NCBI RefSeq assembly: GCF_901933205.1
Contig: NC_044591.1
Span: 3,507,501 to 3,571,500 of the forward strand
DNA length: 64,000 bases
Reading direction: 5' to 3'
Origin: Camarhynchus parvulus
Lineage: Eukaryota; Chordata; Aves; Passeriformes; Thraupidae
Position numbers and translations under genes: made by a program. How positions within the stretch are numbered: position 1 is the stretch's first letter; every line of letters begins with the position of its first letter. Positions 1 to 10,362 of this stretch are shown here, in pieces. The notes beneath the pieces were generated by a model. It was not told the DNA's origin. It was given only the letters and a program-made list of their open reading frames with translations, and ran no database searches.

Positions 1-726
1 CAATGTCACACACCCTGTATCCTTCTGCTCTGTCATCAAAAGAAGATGAATTGCGCTGGTGCTGATTGCTTTGAAATACCAGACAAGGCAGAGGTGCTGG
101 ATTCTACACAGGCTTGTCTCAACTCCGGGAAAATAAAGATGAAAATACAGGTATGCACCCTGAGGAACAGATTGTCTAAATAACATGGGAATGTGAAAAT
201 GCTGGAATTCCAGAACCACAATGTTAAAAGGAGAAGTGGGTTTTTAAAAAGAAGGAAAAAGAAGTGTGTTCATAAAGAAGTGATGCAGGAAGACTTGTTT
301 CAATGAAATTCCCAAATAGGCTGCAGTACAATATGACTTTGAACACCTTGTGCAACTCCACCAAGTCCAGCACTTAAACCCTGCCAATAAATCTCAGGCA
401 ATTACGCTGCTGCTAGATCCTGAAAATCACTTTTTTGTTCAGGACTATGCCCAGGCTGAAATCTTTCCCTGTATAACTGAACCTCCTAGAAAATGGAAGC
501 ACCTAAAACCAGTCTGCATGCAAATAATGAACAATTTCCTTGTAAATTACTGAAAAGAGACACACAAGGCTGTAATGCCCCAAAGTTATAACTGGACTAA
601 TCTCACCATCTGAAAACCACCACAAAAACCCAGAGACCCTGTTTCATCTGAAACTGGGTCTTTGCAGCCATAATCCAGCCACGTTTCTCCCAGGTTCTTG
701 TGCTCAGGAGTTTTTAAACCATGGAG

Positions 727-1260
727 TGTCACCGTTATATTTTCTGAAAAATCCCCTTGCCCAGGATTTCTCTCCTGGGAAGCTGAGAAGCCTCAGAGAA
801 AAAGGAAAACAATATTATCTCATTTGCTTCTCCTGTGTCTTGCTGCTTTGGAATGAGGTTGGAGATTGTTTACTTATTGGCCAATTGTTTTTACTTATTG
901 GCCAATCACTGTCAGGCTGTGTTGGACTCTGGAGAGAGTCACGAGGTTTTTTTATTATCTTTTAAACTTCTGTCTGTATCCTTTCTGTATTCTTTAGTAT
1001 CATTTTAGTATAGCAAATTATAATATAATATAATAATTATATTGTATTATATTATATTATATTATATTATATTATATTATATTATATTATATTATATTAT
1101 ATTATATTATATTATATTATATTATATTATATTATATTATATTATATTATATTATATTATATTATATTATATTATCATAAAATAATACATTAGCCTTCTG
1201 AGAACATGGAGTCAGATTCATCATTTCCTGCCTTTGTTGGGGGACCCTGCAAATACCACA
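727..1260 (+). mobile_element. Solo LTR, family A, with 6-bp target-site duplication
   Basis: The element begins TGTCACCG and ends AAATACCACA. It is flanked by exact 6-bp direct repeats ATGGAG at 721-726 and 1261-1266, the hallmark of retroviral integration. Shared family landmarks are the GGGAAGCTGAGAAGCCTCAG block, TTGTTTAC, the GACTCTGGA-GAGTCA region and the CATGGAGTCAGATTCATCA end. No internal retroviral region accompanies it. An (ATTAT)n array has expanded inside it. Confidence 0.88.
1019..1176 (+). repeat. (ATTAT)n microsatellite inside an LTR
   Basis: About 155 bp of a five-base period, nearly pure from 1048. It sits where other copies of LTR family A have a short TATAATATAATATAG linker. 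Confidence 0.97.
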
Positions 1261-2983
1261 ATGGAGTGGCTGCTCCTGCTTGTGCCAGGGGTTTTCCCTG
1301 GATATATTCCCTGGATATATTTCCCTGCTGCCCTACTGCACTGTGAGTTTGGGCTCATTCTCCTCCAGCTAAGGACAAGCATCAAGGGCATCACTTTCTC
1401 CAGGTCCACTTGACCCTGTTTTGAAAGACTCCTTGTGTCTTTCTGTCTCTGCTTATTTCTAATCCCTATGCTAAATATATTTTTGACTGGAGAACTTCTG
1501 GAATTCATTATCATTTCAATGTTTTGGTCTCTCTGTTAGCAGGCAGAGATTGCCCAGTTGTAATTTTGGATGCTGAGTTTAAAAAGAAAGGAAAAAAAGG
1601 GGAAAAAAAAAAAGAAGCAGCCTCAATTCTTTTGGGGTCTTTTAGAGTTCACAAAAAGCAGGTGCCAGGGCACAGAGCTTCTTACCATTCAGCAGTGGAC
1701 AGCAGGGTGAGAAAATGCAAAGGCACACTGGGACATGCACTGGGATGTGTGGAAATACACCCACAGAAATACCTGAAACCATAAATGTTTGAATGAGCTG
1801 CATGCACACACATTCACTACTATGGATACAGGAAATATGAGAGCACTACAATAGGCCCTTTATTTTAGAGTAAAATTGGTATTTGCCCTTTTGTGTGGAA
1901 TTTAGCTGTTCCCTCGTGTTGCTGAATGTGGTTGACACAGATTTGAAATGTTTAAATGTGGCATGTTGTTTCTTGTGTGGTATTTTGCTCCCAGCTATGG
2001 TTTGCCTTAGTCTCCCTAAACACTGTCACAAGTGTATTAATAAGCAATGAGAGAGGCATTGCCTCTGAAGTGAGATGAGATTTCATTGAAAATAGCCTTG
2101 AGCCATCAGAACAGTAAAGCTTAAAAAACTTGAAGCCTAGATTTAGGTCCCTAAATAAAACTTTTATGGCCAAGTGTCCTAAAGATTTGCAGAACAGCTT
2201 TAGCAGTTTTTCTCAATGCCTAAATACGAAGTTCAACATCAGGTGTTCACATCTGCAAATGCTGTCCTCACTTCTTCAAATCTGTGAAAGATGGAAGCAC
2301 TCCAAATAACCTTAGGATGGAAGAAACAGAGTGAAAAGCCAGTGGCAGTCAGATCATTTTACTGAAAATGTCTGGGAGATCAAATTATATATTTATATAT
2401 GTATATATAGAAACAGATTTGATGCGCTTGTTAAGGAATATAATTTCTGTGAGGAGTTTCTGCCTGAGAGGCATAAAAGCTGCTGAATGTGTGAAATGTC
2501 TTAGGGCTTTGAATTCCTTTCCAGACACACAGATCTTGTGTTCTGTCCTGGTGGTGTGGGAGCATGTGCATGATGCTGGGGGAGAGCTGGTGGCTGGACA
2601 GAACAGCCTGTCCTCCCCAGCTCAGCTCACTCAGCTTCTATATTGGTACATGCAGTTAAGGAGCCTTCTCTCCACTGCAGATGAACAAATAAGTGCTAAT
2701 AAAGTCAAGAGGATTTGTAAAATTCTCAGTTTCCTTGCTGTTGGTTCAAACGTTAAGCAGAACTTGTTGTCTCGTGTCATTATGATGCTTTGTTTTGAAG
2801 AAAATACTTAATATGTTCTGTAAACTCATTAAAGGCGTGGATTAGTGAAATGAGAGATTGTTTAATTTATAGAATAAGTAATGCAATAGATCTCAGACTG
2901 GAATGGGATCACAGAAAGAGCCAAGAAGCAAGAGATGGTAACCTCGTGGCACGGAATGTCTAAACCAGCTGAGAAAAACCATT

Positions 2984-3380
2984 CCTTTCTTCTGGGTCTG
3001 GAAGGGCCTGGGGGGTAACTCCTGTGAGGGGCAGCTGAGGGAGCTGGGGGGGCTCAGCCTGGAGAAAAGGAGGAGCAGGAGGGACCTTGTGGCTCTGCAC
3101 AGCTCCTGCCAGAGGGGACAGCCCCAGGTCGGGCTCTGCTCAAGGGAACAGGGACAGGAGCAGAGGGAACGGCCTCAGGCTGGGCTCAGGGTGGGCACAG
3201 CAGGAATTTCCCCATGGAAAGGGTGCTCAGGCCTTGGCAGGGGCTGTCCAGGGAGGTTTGGAGTGCCCATCCCTGGAGGTGTCCCAGGAAGGGCTGGGGA
3301 CAAGGCGGGGACGGGTCGCAGGTTGGACTCGATGGCCTTAGGGGTCCTTCCAACCGCAGTGATTATATTTTATGATTCTC
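2984..3380 (+). mobile_element. CR1 LINE 3' fragment
   Basis: The fragment has the diagnostic end of the avian CR1 reverse-transcriptase region and 3' UTR: GGGGCAGCTGAGGGAGCTGG, AGGAGGAGCAGGAGGGACCT, then GGTCCTTCCAACC and a terminal TTTTATGATTCT. It is 5' truncated as usual. Confidence 0.92.
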
Positions 3381-5848
3381 ACTACACTGATTCACTTCTG
3401 AATCTCTCTTTTAGGACTGAATTCAGTGTGAATTTCCTGCTTACAGCCTCACTGTCACCTGCTCTTAGCTTTTTTCCCCTAACTTCTCTCCCTGCCATCC
3501 TTCTCCTCTGTTCTTTTGCTTTATCTGGAAATTTGCTGCTTCACCAGAATTTACTTCTCCATCCATTCCAAAGAGGTCTTGAAAACTACAGAAAGCTTTC
3601 AGGTAGCTAAACAGCATCTGTGTCACTAAAACCCTCCTGGAATATCTTAGAATTTTGTAGCCCCCACCTGGAGCTTTCCAAAATGGAGCAAGTGTTGGCC
3701 AAATGAGCCCTGAGCACCAGTCCTCACCTCAACTTTGGCTACTTCAATTTCAGACATTCAGAACATCTATTTTATTTATCACAGCACAAATCTATTTGGA
3801 TTTCTGTCCCTGGCCACTTCTGAATGAGTTTTTCAAATCTTCCTGGAAATAAAAATGTGCAAAGGGTACCCATAAAAATGCTCAGTCCAAACTTTTGCTA
3901 AAAGTCTTTTTAATACTGTTTGTATAGAGAGCAGCAAAAATTTTAATTCTTGCAATGGGTAGTGGGGAATTTAAATAACTGAACAAATAAATTCATTAAT
4001 CCCAGAAACTGGATACAACTTCCCAAACGTAAGGGGAAGAAAGGAACTAAAAAGCAAAATGAGGGCAAGATGACAGAAAGGAGACACTACAGTCACACCC
4101 CAAGGAAGTTCTTGCTTGAGTTCTAATTAAAAGTATGTTAAAAATACTTGAGTCATTAGCAAACAAGGTCACAGCTGCCCAAAGCATGTTCACAGAAAAT
4201 AAAAATTAGCCACAGAGATGTCAACAAAGCCCCTCAATGTGGCCACTGCAGATTACTTGTATTGCTTTGTTACAGGCATTTATCTGAATCCAGTCCCTTC
4301 ATCCTGATGGGATCCTCAGAGAGATTCAAGAAATGTCTTTTGCACTAATTTTAAACAAGAAGTTTCAGCAAAAATTTATTCCGTCAAAGCCCTTTGTGTT
4401 TAAACACTGAAATGGAAGGTTCATAACCCTCTGTTCTGTCATTTGCACCAGTGACAATCTTCTGCTGGCTGAGCCCTGAGTTTCAAACAGTATTACTAAA
4501 GGACTAGGTTAAAGATGAGGAAATAAAGAAAAGTGCAATTTTAGCCCAGATAAATGTGATGAACAACAAGCTCTGAAAGCAGAAAGAAGCCTGGCCAATG
4601 TGAGAAGTTGCTGAGTGTATTTTTGTAGACCAACTTAGGCATTTGTTCTGTCAAGGTATTTTTTTCATTCTATGAGTTTTCATGGCCCCATGGAGTAAAA
4701 CCTTCTATGAAAGTTTTCTTTGTAGGGATAAAGATCTTACAGCAACTCCTCTATTAAAAAAAAAATCCTAAATTCTTAATATCCATACTCCTGCTGATAG
4801 GAAGGCTTTGATATGTACTGTTTGCCACCATATGCCATTCAGATGTAAAAAATGCCTACACAACCAAACATCCTTCTACAGAAAATCTTTATAAATGCTG
4901 TACTTAACCATTATGACCAACAGCAAACACTTTGTCTTCTCCAGGGAAAAGAACTTTTCTATTTTTTCCACTTATCACCATTACACTGCTCTTCACAGTT
5001 CCTTTGCCTTCTTTGTACTATGCTCACTAATTTGTTTTTAATCAATTACTGACCAGATCAGAGGGGGAAATTGGACTTTTGTTTTGCAGCATGAAGAAAA
5101 TGCTGGATTTAATATCTCTTTATGGTAAAAAAAAAGTTTCTGCTGTTTTAAAGTGCTAGGTTTAATCACAAAATTTATAGTGCTGTTTTTTAACAAATTT
5201 AAAAATCTGCCTGCAAATTTTAATTATTAAATTTAATTAATTTAATTAATTAAATAAATTTAATTCTGCCTGCAAATTTGCCAGGATGAGGGTATCATCT
5301 GGGGATGGTATTCACCTAATGCCAGTCAAGCCTTTATTTAAAATTTAGGCTAGATGAATAAATGCTGAAATCTGTAAAATTATTGAAAGCCCAGCTGTTT
5401 GTGTGAAGCAACAGGTTGGATGAGCAGAGCCAGCTCAGCTGGGCAGAGCCTTTCCAGCCTTTTTAGCCTTTTCCAGCTGGGCAGGCAGAAGTTAGAACTT
5501 TACAAGCTATTTTCTGGTCCTGTGCCAGCAGGAAAATGGAGCCTCCCGCAAAACTAATGAGCTGAAGCAAAGCTTTTTTCCTATCACTGAGTCCTCCAGA
5601 AACCTTAATTACAGAGGGATAGAGCTTCAGGATCAATTATCCAGATTTCAGCTCACAGAGACAAAACCCCCCTTTTAAAATCAACTCGGTGTTTCTTTTG
5701 TAGAAGCCAAGGGCAGCTTGGGCTGATGAGCTCCCTGCAGGGCTCAGGGGAGGTGGAGCAGTGCCTGGGCTTGGGGAATATTCAGCTGCTCAGGGACTCC
5801 CTCAGAAAGGCACATTCTACTGCTTTAGGTGTCATTCTGTGAAAAGTA

Positions 5849-6178
5849 AATATATTATATTGTATTATATTGTATTATATTATATTATATTATATTATAT
5901 TATATTATATTATATTATATTATATTATATTATATTATATTATATTATATTATATTATATTATATTATATTATATTATATTATATTATATTATATTATAT
6001 TATATTATATTATATTATATTATATTATATTATATTATATTATATTATATTATATTATATTGTATTATATTATATTATATTGTATTATATTATATTATAT
6101 TATATTGTATTATATTATATCGCATTGTATCATATCGTATCATATCGTATCATATCGTATCATATTATATTATATTAT
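5849..6178 (+). repeat. (ATTAT)n microsatellite, longest array
   Basis: About 330 bp of the same five-base period, with TGTAT interruptions near both ends and a right edge of TATCG/TATCA variants (6116-6165). No LTR is recognisable immediately around it. The long Tyr/Ile/Leu frames it generates are not genes. Confidence 0.97.
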
Positions 6179-6475
6179 ACGGCTCTACACAGATATTTAC
6201 TATATGTATTACTATTGTATTGATAGATATTTACTATTGTATTGATTACTAGTGCTGTATTCACATTTTAACTGCTTGGTAAATGTAGTTTTGTAGTTGA
6301 AATGTAACTTTTGTGGTTAAAATAATTTAACTTTGACTTTCCAAAAGTTGTTTTGCAAGGCATGCAAGTGTGGTCGTGTATTTCAAAAAGTCATTGAGGC
6401 AATCTTTCCTTTTTGGGGTTGGTTTTGTAGTCACCTTTGTGAAGAATGTTTTGGGGCTTTATTAAAGGAGACCGT

Positions 6476-6795
6476 TGTCAGTGTCATATTTTCTGAGAAA
6501 TCCCTTTGCCAGGATTTCTTCTCCTGGGAAGCTGAGAAGCCTCAGAAAATAATGAAAACAATAATTATCTGATTGCTTCTCCTGTGTTTGCTGCTTTGGA
6601 ATGTGGTCTGGACATTGTTTACCAACTGGTCAATGTTTCATTGGTGAATTGTTTTTACTTAATGACCAATCACAATCAGCTGTGTCGGACTCTGAGGAGT
6701 CAGTCATGAGTTTTTATCATTCTTGTTAAGCCTTCTGTCTGTATCCTTTCTGTACTCTTTAGTATAGTTTTAGTATAGCATATAATAACATAATG
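6476..6795 (+). mobile_element. LTR fragment, family A (3' truncated)
   Basis: It starts TGTCAGTGTCATATTTTCTG and aligns to the 727-1260 copy through TTTTAGTATAGCATATAATA, then stops before the conserved CATGGAGTCAGATTCATC end. It lies 300 bp after the (ATTAT)n array at 5849-6178. Confidence 0.82.
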
Positions 6796-7042
6796 AGACA
6801 GGCAAATACTTGATTCAAATGGAGCAAACTTAAGCAAACTTAAGCTAAAGCATCATGAAAAGTGGGATAACAGGTTTGGTTTAGAAAGAATCCAGATCAA
6901 AGTTTCACTGGCACAGAGAGGAAAAAACCCCAACACTTTTTCCTCAAATCACTTCTTTAAAACAGCTGACCTGCAGCTAAGAATATTCAGGGCAATAGAT
7001 GAGTATACTAGAAAGATGCTCCCCAAGGTCACAAGCATGGGA

Positions 7043-7551
7043 CCTTATTAAAGATAGAGGGTATTATTTTTTTTATTTGTTGTTTTAGTTTTTTTTTTTT
7101 TTATAATATAATTGTATTTTTTGGTTTTAAGTTATTGGGGTTTTTTAAAATGTAGTTTTTGTGTTATAGGAAAAAAATAGGTTTTGTTTATGGTTATGTA
7201 AGAAAAGTTTAGTTAAAGGTTATTTTATTATTTTTTTATTTAGGATTTAAAAAATATTTTTATTTGTTTAGATTTTTACTATATTTGTTTCTTTTCTTCT
7301 ATTTTATGTTTGGGTTTTTTTGTTTAAATTAAGGAGGATTAGTGTTTTGTAAAGTTTTTATTGTTTTAGAAAAGGGTTAAAATCTTGGGATTTGTTTGTT
7401 TAGAATTTTTGTGGTTGTTGGGTATTTTTTATTGTGGTTTCTTTTGGTTGGTTGTGTTGTTAGTATATGATATTAAATTTTAAGGTGGTATGAGTACAGG
7501 TATACTTATACTTAAGTATAAGTATATACTTAATGTAAGAATATACTTTCG
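7043..7551. mobile_element. Cytosine-depleted insertion bounded by an 11-bp direct repeat
   Basis: From 7045 to about 7495 the plus strand has roughly six C against about 80 G, in T/A-rich sequence. No C occurs between 7045 and 7277. CAAGCATGGGA is present exactly at 7032-7042 and again at 7552-7562, so the C-poor block looks like an insertion of about 509 bp with a target-site duplication. The last 55 bp have normal C content and include a 26-bp palindrome. I cannot assign the parent sequence: C-to-T conversion has erased most similarity. No ORF spans it. Confidence 0.6.
7501..7526. repeat. Perfect 26-bp palindrome
   Basis: The sequence is its own reverse complement, centred on CTTAAG (7511-7516), with arms TATACTTATACTTAAG and CTTAAGTATAAGTATA. 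It can form a hairpin or cruciform near the right end of the C-depleted insertion. Confidence 0.9.
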
Positions 7552-7562
7552 CAAGCATGGGA

Positions 7563-8330
7563 AGAACCTGAATAAGTGACTGCAGAGTCTGAGCCTGGAG
7601 TGCCAGGGCACAGGAGAAGAGCTTCAAACTGACAGGGAGGAGGTTTAGATGGGATATGAGGAAAAAATCCTTCCCTGTGAGAGGAATAGTGGATTTGTCT
7701 TTACAAACCAGCTGTGGGTCTGCTGGTAGATAAAACCAGCACTGGGAGATAAAAGAAACAATGGGAAGGATTCCACTGATTGATGGATGGAAAAAGATAT
7801 TTGCTTTTACAAATAAACTTTGGGTTTGCTGATAAATGAAATTAGACATTGAGAGGTGAAAGAACCAATGGGGAAGAAAAACCCCTAAATTCCCTAAGAA
7901 TTAAAAATTAAAAGGGAGGGTTATACATTAGAGGGAAATCTTCAGTATCAGGTGTTTTGGGAAGTCTGTGCCTCTCAAGTACCCCAGTCAATGGGGAAAG
8001 AGAGAAGGGAAATGTGGCTGGGAAATTGGGATAAAAAGGAGTTTGCATCCTCCAAAAATGGGAGAGATCCCAGAGGAATGGCCCATGGCCTCTCCCTTTA
8101 GTGGAATAAAGTCAAAGGACTCCTCTGTCTCCTTTTTGGACATAAACCTCTGGCGTTTGTAAATTGATTTTCCTGACACCTGTGAGGGTGGGGAGGCCCT
8201 GGCAGAGCAGCTGTGGCTGCCCCATCCCTGGATGTGCTCCAGGCTTGGTTGGATGGGTTTGGAGCACGCTGGGATTGTGGAAATTGTCCCCTCTGTGCCC
8301 TCCCAAAGTTCCCTGCTCCCAGCAATCTGC
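7563..8330 (+). mobile_element. CR1 LINE 3' fragment interrupted by a nested insertion
   Basis: Left CR1 part 7563-7681 (GGAGGTTTAGATGGGATATGAGG) and right part 8179-8330 (GGTGGGGAGGCCCTGG, CCCCATCCCTGGATGTGCTC) are contiguous in other CR1 copies such as 56460-56560. The nested sequence lies between duplicated CCTGTGAG octamers (7674-7681 and 8179-8186). Confidence 0.8.
7682..8178 (+). mobile_element. Nested insertion within CR1 (possible LTR)
   Basis: About 0.5 kb between the CCTGTGAG direct repeats. It begins with two diverged copies of a roughly 110-bp unit (TTTACAAACCAGCTGTGGG-type at about 7699, TTTACAAATAAACTTTGGG-type at about 7805). The family is not recognised with certainty, the orientation is assumed, and no TG...CA ends are obvious. 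Confidence 0.6.
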
Positions 8331-8830
8331 CTTGGGGAGCAGCTGGTGCTGCTCAGTGGCAGGAGGTGATGCCCTGGTGCTTATTGGGAGACATGAAGTG
8401 TGAGATGATCTCTTGCTAAAGCTGGATCAGGAGAGGCTTTGGGGTCTGGTGGGACATGTGGAGCAAGAGTCTGGATTCCCTAGACATGGCAGTCTTAACA
8501 CTTTTATTTTTCCCCCCCGTGCCTTTCTAAAAATGACTGGCTCAAATAACAGGATTATATATCTTGCATTTTGGGGGGTTCTAAAGGCACTTCAATTTAT
8601 TTCTCATATTGGAAGCCGTGCTTTTTTAATGAAAAGAGCCCAAATCGAGATGCTGAAGTATTTCAAACACAGAGCATCACAACTAAATACTTCCAGGAAG
8701 GGGCTGATGATCACAGTTGCATAAAATGGGGATTTAACTCTTTTGTAGCAGCTGCATAACTGATCAGTAAAATGAGAGGAAAAACAGTTTTCCTAAGGAG
8801 CTGGCACAGAATATTTAGCTGCTCAAAGGG

Positions 8831-8880
8831 CTTATTGTAGAAAATGTATTTACCAGAGAGAAAATGAAGTCTGCAAGAGA
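8831..8880 (+). repeat. 50-bp direct repeat, left copy flanking LRRC38 exon 1
   Basis: This segment matches 10313-10362 at 46 of 50 positions in the same orientation. Both begin CTTATTGTAGAAAAT and share AGAGAGAAAATGAAGTCTG. The two copies bracket the LRRC38 signal-peptide/LRR exon about 1.48 kb apart. Origin is unknown: a shared small repeat family or a local duplication. Confidence 0.8.
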
Positions 8881-9171
8881 ACCAGCTCTGGGCTGAATGG
8901 ATTTGAAAAGGCTCTTTCACTGCCTATGCAAATTTAGTCTATAAATCAAAATTATTAGGGCTTAATTTCTAAATTTTAGAATTTTAAATTTTATTTCTTA
9001 GGTGGGAGGAGGACCTGCTGCTGAAAGAAGCCAACATGAATTGAAGGGGCTGGTTTGTTGAAAGCATGCAATGACAGCCTGAGCAAAGTGAGGCACAGAG
9101 ACAATGGGAGCAGGAACCCTCCTGCCCTGCCAGGCACACACACAGACACTCTGAGAGCCACGGAGCTTTAC

Positions 9172-9799
9172 CTTTCTGCAGCTTGGATGCATTGTCCTGG
9201 ATCCAGCTGAAGAGGTTGGCAAAGTCACAGTCACACACCCAGGGGTTGCCCTCCAAGCGGATGGTCCTCAGCGAGGGCAGAGCCTCCAGGGCTGCCACGT
9301 TCAGGCTCTGCAAGTTATTGTCGTTCAATTCTAACACTTGGAGCTGGTCCAGGTTCTCAAAAGCAGCCTCGTCCACATCCACCAGGTTGTTGTTTCCGAG
9401 GCTCAGTTTTATCAGTTTCTCTGCTGATCTGAATATCCCAGCATCGAGCTGCGTTAAATTATTGTAGCTCAAGTCTAAATACACCAGTTTGGTAGAACTG
9501 CTAAAAGTGCCCTCTTCTAAAGAGGTGAGGGAGTTATTCCTGAAGTCCAAATAGACCAGATCTCCATAAAATATAAAGAAATCAGCTGGTATTGCCTGAA
9601 TGTTGTTATCAGCTATCAGAAGTTTCCGTACATCCAATGGGAAGGGATTGGGAACACTTGGGAGTCCTTGATCCCGGCAGTCTATGGTGTGGTAGTCCAT
9701 ACAGCTACAAACAGCAGGGCAAAGATGAGCCCCAGGCAGGAGAAGCAGGCAGGCAAAGGCAGCAAAAGGCAGGAGGCAGGGAGGGAAGCATGGCAACAT
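9172..9799 (-). CDS. LRRC38: LRRC38, first coding exon (BK channel gamma-4 subunit)
   Basis: The exon encodes 209 residues plus one base. The start at 9797-9799 is chosen because it opens a hydrophobic signal peptide (residues 1-24) and has A at -3; the frame stays open further upstream without adding recognisable sequence. An LRRNT cap follows with Cys27, Cys31, Cys33 and Cys41, then about five leucine-rich repeats (residues 55-175) and the start of an LRRCT cap (NPWVCDCDF, Cys189 and Cys191). N-glycosylation sequons are at Asn88, Asn114 and Asn203. The exon ends after SKLQK at a GTAAAG donor (9171-9166), phase 1. By recall the sequence follows human LRRC38 closely ([18 protein letters not shown]), more than LRRC26, LRRC52 or LRRC55. 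The family places the LRR domain outside the cell and uses one transmembrane helix to shift KCNMA1 voltage dependence. The helix and acidic tail must be in the next exon, which was not found at 1-9166. Confidence 0.93.
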
Positions 9800-9943
9800 C
9801 GTCAGGGATCTGGAGGCTGTGATGAGCAGCACTTCAGGAGAAAGACATTTTGCTGGGCTGCACAGGAGTGCCTGGTACTTGTGTGTGTGTCTGATTGTAT
9901 CCAGGAGATCACATATCATCACAGATCCGATAGCAGCAGGCTG

Positions 9944-9972
9944 GAGGGGGAGGGAGGAGGGAGGGAGGGAGG
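9944..9972 (+). promoter_or_regulatory. G-run cluster upstream of LRRC38 start (possible G-quadruplex)
   Basis: About 145 bp upstream of the LRRC38 ATG the plus strand carries a run of G-tracts (GGGGG, GGG, GG, GG-GGG type) separated by single A residues. This spacing suits a G-quadruplex on the plus strand, which is the template strand for LRRC38, and a C-rich i-motif on the coding strand. It lies in the probable 5' UTR or proximal promoter. Function is inferred. Confidence 0.45.
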
Positions 9973-10312
9973 CAAATGTGAGGATTTACACTGCCAGGAT
10001 ATTGTGATGCTGTACAGGGTGAGGAGAGCGATGATTGGGTACAGGGAGGATCTTTCAAAGGACTCCCTTGCTTTTGTGAGCTAAAAAAAGCCCAGAGCCT
10101 GTTTGAATATTTGCTGTCTATTCCAGCAAAGGGGGAATCACACCTGATCCTGTGACTCTGGCAGCAACAGCTTCTGCTTAAAAAGCCCCTCAGGTAAAAA
10201 TCCCCGATGAGAAATGAGATCACTCACCGTGCTGCTCAGCAGGAGCCTCCATCAAGGTGAGGGTGAAATGCAAGTGAGGGTCAGGCAGTGTCCTGGATGT
10301 CTGCTGAGGTCA

Positions 10313-10362
10313 CTTATTGTAGAAAATATATTTACTAGAGAGAAAATGAAGTCTGGAAGAAA
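10313..10362 (+). repeat. 50-bp direct repeat, right copy flanking LRRC38 exon 1
   Basis: Partner of 8831-8880. It lies about 510 bp upstream of the LRRC38 start codon. The differences are a G/A, a C/T, a C/G and a G/A substitution, with no indel. Confidence 0.8.

Larger units (their letters stand above)
1..9171 (-). other. LRRC38: LRRC38 intron 1 (partial)
   Basis: The GTAAAG donor at 9166-9171 opens this intron, which runs leftwards past the window edge. I saw no match to the expected second exon (rest of LRRCT, transmembrane helix, acidic tail). The stretch holds a solo LTR (727-1260), CR1 fragments (2984-3380 and 7563-8330), an (ATTAT)n array (5849-6178), an LTR fragment (6476-6795) and the C-depleted insertion (7043-7551). 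Stretches 1-720, 1270-2980, 3390-5840 and 8335-8825 show nothing coding that I recognise. Confidence 0.75.

Noticed and set aside
3087..3610. Overlapping frames of 84 and 173 codons
   Set aside because: They lie in the 3' end of a CR1 element and its flank, with no reverse-transcriptase motif.
5761..6252. Open frames of repeated Tyr-Ile-Leu residues on the plus strand
   Set aside because: They are translations of the (ATTAT)n array, open in several frames at once.
9800..9922. Upstream Met codons extending the LRRC38 frame by 41 residues
   Set aside because: The extension lacks signal-peptide character and would bury the signal sequence; the ATG at 9797-9799 gives a standard family N-terminus.
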